Positions 17,194 to 22,631 of a DNA stretch of 22,631 bases are shown piece after piece (position 1 is the stretch's first letter; every line of letters starts with the position of its first letter). The notes beneath the pieces were generated by a model. That model made no database searches. It saw only the letters and a list, made by a program, of their open reading frames with translations, and had not been told where the DNA came from. A program made the translations under genes and the position numbers. Source of the DNA: Stephanodiscus triporus (lineage: Eukaryota; Bacillariophyta; Thalassiosirophyceae; Thalassiosirales; Thalassiosiraceae); the NCBI GenBank assembly GCA_036939755.1, contig JALLAZ010000153.1:1-22631 (forward strand), read 5' to 3'.

Positions 17194-17856
17194 ATGGCAG
17201 CAGCCCCCCTTTCTCCCGCGAGGTCGGCGACGCCACTTCCCTCCCCGTCCACATTCCTCAGCCCGCGCGTCAACGCCGAGCTTGACTATGCAATCGAGGA
17301 GCTCTTCCTCTCGGGAGACGACATCACGACAGCACTATCGCCTGCGTCTCCCGCCGGGCGGGAGACCACTGCTCCGACGACGGCGGCGACCGGATCGTTG
17401 TTCGCGGAATTCCGATGGCCGCCGCCGCCGCCCCTGACGAACGCGGTTCACATGGAGGTCCAGGAGAATGCCAGACTCTCCACGTTCAATTTGCAAATCG
17501 ACAGGTCGAGCACCTCGTGGCGCACACCCGCGTTCCGCGGACGCAGATCCGCGGCGATGGTGCCAGGCGCCAAGCGACCGTTGCCAAAATCGTTTTCTAT
17601 CGGGGGCGGCGATCCCGACGGCCGTGAGGCGTCGCCCAAGCTGCCCAAGCTCGAACGCGAGACGATGACGATGGCGGCGGGAGGGAGCGACGACGATGAG
17701 GGGCGTCGCGCTCGCGGCCTCTCTATGGAGTCGGCCGCGTTCGACGATATTATGCGCATCGAGGATGATGACATGAATCTTTTCGAGTGGTTTATGGACG
17801 GGGAGGATCGGTCGATCGCCGCGCTCGCATATAGCTTCTCGGCCGAGACTGTCTGA
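17194..17856 (+). CDS. Disordered Ser/Pro-rich protein of unknown function
   Basis: A 220-residue intronless frame, GC-rich like the conserved genes here and opened by caATGG. Residues 1-25 contain repeated Ser-Pro sites (PLSPAR, PLPSPST, FLSPR), typical targets of proline-directed kinases. A short helix-like acidic stretch (VNAELDYAIEELFLSGDD, 26-43) follows, then Pro-rich spacer with PPPPP, a basic region (RGRRSAA, GAKRPLPK), and an acidic end with DDIMRIEDDDMNLFEWFMDG (184-203). The pattern of a basic nuclear-localisation-like patch and an acidic aromatic segment suggests a nuclear regulatory protein, but this is inference; no named domain is present. It lies on the same strand as, and 655 bases upstream of, the F-box gene ATG. 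Confidence 0.6.
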   Translation: MAAAPLSPARSATPLPSPSTFLSPRVNAELDYAIEELFLSGDDITTALSPASPAGRETTAPTTAATGSLFAEFRWPPPPPLTNAVHMEVQENARLSTFNLQIDRSSTSWRTPAFRGRRSAAMVPGAKRPLPKSFSIGGGDPDGREASPKLPKLERETMTMAAGGSDDDEGRRARGLSMESAAFDDIMRIEDDDMNLFEWFMDGEDRSIAALAYSFSAETV

Positions 17857-18510
17857 TCACGGCGGAAATGGGCAATTGTAGAGAAAATGTTGGGAACGTT
17901 GGCATCCTGTCGAACAGCAGCAACCGACAGGATTTTAATTTCCCATCTGCGACGAGGTAACATCATCCGATGAGCAATATGTGGATTCCGTACAACAGGG
18001 CGAAACCCCTTCCCATTCCGGTGTTGAAAAGACCGTCTCCTCCCAGACGTGAAAAAACGCTTGCAAGGGAATCTACAGAGGTCGTAATCGGGGAGTCGAC
18101 CGCTTTGACTTTGGCGGCCGCCTCGAACGGGAGAATAGATCGCAAGACGGCTGCGGTGGAACAGTCAGTCCTATCGCAGCATAACGCCGCCGCTCCCCTC
18201 TCGACGCAAACGAGCGCATTGCAACCATCGCTTTCGCCTAAATCGGGCCTCAATCCACTATCATCGGCTGTAATTGAAACCCGGGTCCGCGCCCACCCCA
18301 CGAGTGCTTGGCGCCCCGCCGCTTCCGCCACGAAATAGTGATGGATCGGCATCATCGACTGGCGAGCCTGGAGTCAAGCGGCTACCACATCGATGGCCTC
18401 CGCCACCGGGAAATCCCGTCCCCGCCTTGTTACAGGATACGTCTAGACAATATGCGTTGTTGCATGCGGCCGCGTACTCCATACCAAAAGCATCCATAAC
18501 TAACGCCACC
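17857..18510 (+). other. Possible frame-shifted N-terminal extension of the F-box gene
   Basis: A frame with ATG at 17970 stays open to 18338 and reads as a Ser/Pro/Ala-rich disordered protein (ending LNPLSSAVIETRVRAHPTSA). The frame of the F-box protein is itself open from 18274, without ATG until 18511, and reads LKPGSAPTPRVLGAPPLPPR, equally coding-like. The frames overlap at 18274-18338 and differ by one base. One extra base in this overlap, real or a sequencing error, would unite them into a longer protein starting at 17970. Otherwise this is leader sequence. Confidence 0.35.
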
Positions 18511-20223
18511 ATGCAGAGATCCAAGTTTGGTTTCGGCGGGGATCACAAAGTCCCTTCGGTACCGGGTCCGCCTCCTAATTCTGTTAAGGCGGCCGTTCTC
18601 AGCAAGGCGACTTCTCTATCTACCGTTCCGTCGCGCCCGCCACCACCTTCCATCATTCCCCCGCGACCGTCGCCATCGGCTGCAGCCGCCGGAAAGCCCA
18701 CGCATCCATCATCAGCCTTTCCGTTGTACAAGCCGTTGTGTCCGCAAAGAAGCAATAATCCTATGTATCCTTTGTTGCCTAACAACGTCGGATCCGTCGT
18801 CGCCTATGAACGCAAGAAACTGCGCGCCAAGGATGCACGAGTCCAACTAAACGAGGCGATCGACAAACTTGCCGTGGCGATCGATTTGGCCGGGTCGCAA
18901 TCCAAGGAGCGCTTCAATTGCGTGGTGAAAATCACGAATTGTTCCAACCCGCACGTCACCACTCCCGCCGGGCCATCAACCACCCCAACCCCACCTTTAC
19001 ATCCTCTGGCGAAGTTAATGGACGACACGATACAGCAGGCCTCGACTGCCAAGAAGTGGGATCGGCCGAGCTTCATCGGATTGTCGGCAACGATCATCAA
19101 TAGCCTGAACGCACAGTGTGAAAGCCTCATGAGGGAGGTGGCTGAGCTGCGGTGTACTGCAGGAAGGGACAGCGTGAGCATGGTCAGCACCCGTCATTTG
19201 TCAAGTGATCTTTCCTCTTTGGGTAGGTCTAGCAGTTTTGAGAGAGAGAATGGAGTGCATGCCCACTATGGTATTAGTGGTGATCAAGCAGCCGTATCTG
19301 GGCATGCATTGAGGTCGGAAAAGTCGGATTCTTCGATCGACGCGAATACCACAGATAATTATGAGGAACAGCTAACCCATGCAGTGCAAAATACAATTGG
19401 AACCACCAGTCTTCTTCAAAATATCGCCTCATTTATGGACCCGTCATCCCTGTGCAAATGCCTCTGCACGTCAAAGCGATGGAGGTCGCAACACATATTC
19501 GAAAATGCAGATATCTGGCTTAATTTATGCATCAAGAGATTTGGCGTGTCAGCCGTGCGAAAGTGGCAGGATAGTGATCATGACGAAGATGGTGTGACGG
19601 AGAAGCACAATGATTTTAGCTTTGCGAACTTCAATATGTATCGGCATATGGCCGAAATGAATGTCAAGCCATTTTGTCCAATGGAAGGGACGTTGTTCTT
19701 GGGAGGAGCAACATCGGACGGCATGGTCGGCTGCTGGGTCTCCCTTGTGGATCGAAGCAACGGCGAAACTTCGCGAAGCGTCATGCAGAAAAAAATCAAT
19801 GGTGACAAGGCGACGGAATCCTATGCGCCTCTGCCCGTGGTGGAGTTGCGACTGCTCGTCCAAAACACGGGGTATTCTAGGGGAGTGATCGTCGTTCCCA
19901 ATCAACAATTTACCGTCGATGCCTCTACTCGAAGGAAGGGCGAGAAAATGCTTGAGATTTCGGGCGATAATAGGTTCAAGGCGCATGTCTTGCATAACGA
20001 GAAGAGTGCATTTTTGGGCGACCTGGACTCTCGGGAACTCAAATCGCTCAGCCACGAAATGTGTCACTTACGCCTCTTCGAGTCGGCCGTTTTGTCTATT
20101 CACATTCATGCAAGAGGATGTTCAACAACAGCCAAATTTTGTAGTCGGTCAAAGAGGATGCAGTTTCTGTATTGTATTGATGGGACTACTCGTCCACTTG
20201 CTATTCCATTTCAAAGTTGCTGA
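18511..20223 (+). CDS. F-box-like protein with Pro-rich N-terminal half
   Basis: The start at 18511 has an excellent context (gccaccATG) and gives 570 residues. Residues 1-110 are Pro/Ser-rich (PSRPPPPSIIPPRPSPSAAA). Residues 110-220 include a charged helical region (YERKKLRAKDARVQLNEAID). An F-box-like helix bundle lies at about 297-345: TTSLLQNIASFMDPSSL, KCLCTSKRWRSQ, then ADIWLNLCIKRFG. This would recruit a Skp1-Cullin ubiquitin ligase, as F-box proteins do. The C-terminal 220 residues look folded, with mixed strands (VVELRLLVQNTGYSRGVIVV) and several cysteines, and may bind the target; I recognise no known repeat. The frame is open upstream to 18274, so the N-terminus may be longer. It ends 33 bases from the convergent membrane-protein gene. 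Confidence 0.68.
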   Translation: MQRSKFGFGGDHKVPSVPGPPPNSVKAAVLSKATSLSTVPSRPPPPSIIPPRPSPSAAAAGKPTHPSSAFPLYKPLCPQRSNNPMYPLLPNNVGSVVAYERKKLRAKDARVQLNEAIDKLAVAIDLAGSQSKERFNCVVKITNCSNPHVTTPAGPSTTPTPPLHPLAKLMDDTIQQASTAKKWDRPSFIGLSATIINSLNAQCESLMREVAELRCTAGRDSVSMVSTRHLSSDLSSLGRSSSFERENGVHAHYGISGDQAAVSGHALRSEKSDSSIDANTTDNYEEQLTHAVQNTIGTTSLLQNIASFMDPSSLCKCLCTSKRWRSQHIFENADIWLNLCIKRFGVSAVRKWQDSDHDEDGVTEKHNDFSFANFNMYRHMAEMNVKPFCPMEGTLFLGGATSDGMVGCWVSLVDRSNGETSRSVMQKKINGDKATESYAPLPVVELRLLVQNTGYSRGVIVVPNQQFTVDASTRRKGEKMLEISGDNRFKAHVLHNEKSAFLGDLDSRELKSLSHEMCHLRLFESAVLSIHIHARGCSTTAKFCSRSKRMQFLYCIDGTTRPLAIPFQSC

Positions 20224-20256
20224 TAATTCATTACTAATAACTTTACCATCAAATTC

Positions 20257-20964
20257 CTACTGTTTTGCTCCAGCCTTCAACTTCGCCCTCATAGCCATCT
20301 TCTTGTCCATCCTCTCAAAATCTTCTATTGATTGATTACATAGCTTGACATTATCCTCACACTCCTGCATCCCGCTCTTCATGAACCAGTATGCACCAGT
20401 CACAACCGTGTGCCACAGGATGACCGCAGGGAATTGATGTCTTTTATCATCTACATCGACCATGTCTAGATCCTCCCCCCCGCGACACCCCACCTGCCTC
20501 GAGTTAAAGAATAATCCCACGCAAAGCGGAGCCAGTGCGGTGGATAGCGCGTACGGCCAGCTGTCCAACTCCAGACCAGTGTGGTACCCGAGGGCTAGGA
20601 AGTACGACAATAAACCAGAAATGACGACCCCCGTCAACTCGCAGTAAGAGTCGCCGAAAAGGATTTTGATCGCTTCGACGCCGGTCACGGCCATCCCCTT
20701 ACGGTCCTTGATCTCGCGTATGCACGCGGATAGCGAAGACTGCAGCTGGTACATTGTCACGAACACGACCAGCAGGGAGAACCTGAACAGCTGGGCTCGC
20801 CACGCCGAGTGTAAATCGGCGGTGCGGTCGCGAGAAACGATGAGTCTGGCATGGGCGCTTCGCATCTGCTCGAGGGGGGTGGGTTGATTTCCCTCGGTGG
20901 TGGAGTCCCGCGACGACGTCGCCGGTGCGACGCTCTTTTTGCCGCGCCTCTGCTTAAGGTCCAT
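20257..20964 (-). CDS. Four-span membrane protein of unknown function
   Basis: The 235-residue product starts with a basic, disordered segment (MDLKQRRGKKS). Four hydrophobic segments lie at about 58-75, 107-127, 136-154 and 178-196. A charged loop (GGEDLDMVDVDDKRHQ) separates the last two, and a helical, Lys-rich C-tail ends in ERMDKKMAMRAKLKAGAKQ. A Cys pair (Cys202, Cys209) sits just after the last span. No signal peptide or named family is recognisable. The gene is intronless and tail-to-tail with the F-box gene. A large hairpin lies about 90 bases upstream of its start and may be in its leader or promoter. Confidence 0.65.
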   Translation of the reverse strand: MDLKQRRGKKSVAPATSSRDSTTEGNQPTPLEQMRSAHARLIVSRDRTADLHSAWRAQLFRFSLLVVFVTMYQLQSSLSACIREIKDRKGMAVTGVEAIKILFGDSYCELTGVVISGLLSYFLALGYHTGLELDSWPYALSTALAPLCVGLFFNSRQVGCRGGEDLDMVDVDDKRHQFPAVILWHTVVTGAYWFMKSGMQECEDNVKLCNQSIEDFERMDKKMAMRAKLKAGAKQ

Positions 20965-21053
20965 TGTGTTGGAGTCCTTTTTTTTTGCGCTTTTGGGCGC
21001 GCGAATTTTGGTTCGGCGGTAAGGGGGATGATTATCGAGCGTCCTTTGGGCCC

Positions 21054-21108
21054 GTCCTGCGTCCTGCGTCCTTCAAAATTCACTTTCCACGGACGCAGGA
21101 CGCAGGAC
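21054..21108. repeat. Perfect 18-bp inverted repeat with 19-nt loop
   Basis: GTCCTGCGTCCTGCGTCC (21054-21071) is answered by its exact reverse complement at 21091-21108. The arms are themselves tandem copies of the 7-mer GTCCTGC. The hairpin begins 90 bases upstream of the four-span membrane-protein ATG on the minus strand. Confidence 0.85.
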
Positions 21109-21192
21109 AGGACCCTTTCAAGGTTATCAGCCCAAAAAAACTCCCCTCCTCCCCCCCGCGCGACGACGACGACGATCCGGCGGCGAGGAGGA

Positions 21193-21367
21193 CGTCGATG
21201 GCGTCGTCCCGCTCCCAAAATTCTTCTCCCCGACGACGACTGTCGTCGACATACCCCAGAAACATTGAATTGGGAATTGATTGTAAAATTTAAGAAGGGC
21301 AATTATGGAATTGCAATTATGAGACTCAGGCAATCAATTGTCAATTGCAATTAATTGCAATTAATTG
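21193..21367. repeat. Left flank of a repeat pair: GTCGTCG core and CAATTAATTG tract
   Basis: The block contains the 16-mer CGTCGATGGCGTCGTC (21193-21208), a small CGACGAC/GTCGTCG hairpin (about 21235-21250), a 23-bp segment at 21250-21272 and an AT-rich array of CAATTAATTG-type words ending at 21367. The 23-bp segment reappears inverted at 22176-22198 with two mismatches. The 16-mer reappears in direct orientation at 22201-22216. Confidence 0.6.
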
Positions 21368-21545
21368 TTAAATTGACATAATTGCCATAGAAACCGAGAC
21401 GGAGCGCATCACACTGCCAATACCTCTCTGATCTCTTGCGCTTCACAGCGGAGTAATATGGTAGCGAATTTGAGGTTCCGTCACAGAGAGCACCTTGCGA
21501 TGGAATGAAAATAATAGCACTGCTGATTGTTATATGGAAGGAAGA

Positions 21546-21610
21546 GCGCTGCAGCGCAGCAGTGCCACAGCGGAGTGGCAGCGGCGTGGCAGGAAGCAGC
21601 GGCGTGGCAG
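21546..21610. repeat. Short GC-rich repeats and palindrome
   Basis: A 12-bp palindrome GCGCTGCAGCGC (21546-21557) precedes two direct copies of GCAGCGGCGTGGCAG (21578-21592 and 21596-21610), an 18-bp period. Related gtggcag words lie between. No coding frame is convincing here. Confidence 0.6.
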
Positions 21611-21880
21611 CGCAGAGTAGGGAGTAAGAAAATCTTCTTCAAAAAGGTTTCTCTGAGCACCATCCCAGTAAGAAACCTAGTGCACATGACCGTCTGTAAC
21701 CTATGTGCATTTGCAACTGTCTGTGCCCTGGTTGCGTGGCGCGCACATGAATGAGGCGCGCAGGCAGTTGATGAATTCTGTGCCGGCAAATGAGGCATAA
21801 GAGGGGGGGTCGATGGATTCTCTTTATTCATGTCGTGTCAGAATTTCATGGACACACAGCCAAAAATGCCTGCGAAAGAC

Positions 21881-22006
21881 TGAGTCTTTTGAGGGATCGT
21901 TTGAGGGATTGCGCGTCAGTCCCGTTGAGTCTTTCGGGGAGGGGGAGCGCGCTGAGTCTTTTGGGGAGGGCGAGCGCATTGAGTCTTTTGGTGGAGGACG
22001 ATTGCG
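21881..22006 (+). repeat. 27-bp minisatellite, three units plus a diverged leader
   Basis: Units start at 21926, 21953 and 21980, each beginning TGAGTCTTT and continuing with GGGGAGGG-type sequence. A diverged copy starts at 21881. Because 27 is a multiple of three, one plus frame repeats ESFGEGER with the ninth residue varying. The surrounding frame (21813-22019) has an ATG but no other protein-like features, so coding is unproven. Confidence 0.7.
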
Positions 22007-22103
22007 CCTCGTGTCATAGTCCGTTCTCGCTCTCCCTCCCAATCGGACTAAAGTACGATATCTACTCTATCTACTAGTTCCCGCCAAAGAATTGGCAATT
22101 TCT

Positions 22104-22216
22104 GCAATTAATTGCAATTACTGGAAGGGGTGCAATTCATTGATATTGCAATTAATTGCAATTAATTGTATTGGGCAATTCAATGTTTTGGGGGTATGGT
22201 CGTCGATGGCGTCGTC
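22104..22216. repeat. Right flank of the repeat pair
   Basis: The block has GCAATTAATTGCAATT-type words at 22104-22168, the inverted partner of the left 23-bp segment at 22176-22198, and the direct 16-mer CGTCGATGGCGTCGTC at 22201-22216. Together with the left flank it brackets about 0.9 kb that contains the minisatellite. Confidence 0.6.
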
Positions 22217-22448
22217 GGTCGACAGCCGCGGCTCGACGCTGCTGCGCGAGATGATATCGAAATCCCGATGCACAAGCGACGAAACGGAATTATTTTTCTC
22301 TTGTTAGCTCCTTTGTGCTCTGTGAACTCATTACACCACCACAAACAAGAATCATACGTCTTAGCTGTGTTGTAGACTAAGAATTCAAGGAGTTCATTAA
22401 AGTCCTGGCTAAACTGGAAAAAATCATTATTGTGTTCTGCCATTGAAC

Positions 22449-22631
22449 GTTAAGCAGCTCGGTCGAGTACGCCCTCGCCTCGTTTCCGGGGGTCATGCGG
22501 AGCCTGTGCAACGCCGCCTCCCGGGTCTGTATCTCGTGCAGCAGCGCCGTGTATGACACCCTGGCGTTGTGCCTGTGACCGAGGGCGAGCCTCACCCCCT
22601 GCACGACGCGGAGGTAATCGCGCAGCGGCTC
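22449..22631 (-). CDS. Partial exon, sorting-nexin (PX-BAR) like
   Basis: A minus-strand frame enters from beyond the window edge and reads EPLRDYLRVVQGVRLALGHR and NARVSYTALLHEIQTREAAL, then LHRLRMTPGNEARA, up to about 22449. The order of motifs (EPLRDY, V-x-x-A-L-x-x-R, helical pairs, L-x-x-L-R-x-T-P-G) resembles the BAR-domain part of sorting nexins, which shape endosomal membranes. Beyond ELLN the frame turns into non-coding-like sequence and stops at 22377, so a splice donor is expected near 22449-22470, though none is strong. The GC-rich codon use matches the real genes here. The assignment is by pattern only. Confidence 0.5.

Noticed and set aside
17448..18355. Long minus-strand frames opposite the disordered protein and the F-box leader
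   Set aside because: No domain, and they mirror the codon bias of the plus strand.
20757..21302. 181-codon minus frame and 167-codon plus frame across the hairpin
   Set aside because: Arg/Pro-rich sequence from GC-rich simple repeats; they overlap the membrane-protein start and translate the inverted repeat on both strands.
1..22631. CRISPR arrays, rRNA or bacterial operon features
   Set aside because: No regular repeat-spacer pattern, no rRNA-like stretch and no Shine-Dalgarno-led gene runs; the window is eukaryotic in structure.

Overview
This window reads as nuclear DNA of a photosynthetic stramenopile, most likely a diatom. Genes are short and intron-poor, with GT-AG introns of about 85-170 nt. 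Several predicted proteins begin with an ER signal peptide followed by an ASAFAP-like cleavage motif (SSHA|FAP, AAS|FQ, SAS-GFS), the usual mark of import into a four-membrane plastid. Species cannot be fixed from the sequence.

Layout. Bases 1-4290 hold no intact gene that I can support. They contain decayed coding fragments: an Asp-rich low-complexity tract, a Cys-rich frame without a start, a 60-nt coding repeat present in inverted copies, and a multi-frame pseudogene at 2805-3840. Bases 4293-7982 carry two divergent genes: a quiescin-type sulfhydryl oxidase (minus) and a multi-pass membrane protein (plus). Bases 7983-9860 are a long intergenic stretch. Bases 9861-15262 form a run of four genes with plastid-type presequences: ferredoxin-nitrite reductase, an aldo/keto-reductase-like protein, a small helical protein, and a Mn-type superoxide dismutase. 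Bases 15611-16819 encode an UNC-50 family protein whose frame is broken by one TAG. It also contains an assembly scar, a single N between two identical 72-bp copies. Bases 17194-20964 hold a disordered unknown protein, an F-box-like protein and a convergent small membrane protein. Bases 20965-22448 are repeat-rich. The window ends inside an exon that resembles a sorting-nexin BAR region.

How the genes relate. The NiR, AKR-like, small-protein and SOD genes alternate in strand (tail-to-tail, head-to-head, tail-to-tail). They suggest a local cluster of plastid-directed genes: nitrite reduction in the stroma, plus two proteins (SOD and the AKR-like protein) that carry twin-arginine, lumen-type second signals. 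The AKR-like protein has lost all four catalytic tetrad residues, so it is probably not an ordinary oxidoreductase. These two lumen-type proteins, beside a small plastid protein of unknown role, are the most interesting biology here. The main quality concerns are the UNC-50 stop with its nearby duplicated gap, and a probable frame break upstream of the F-box gene.
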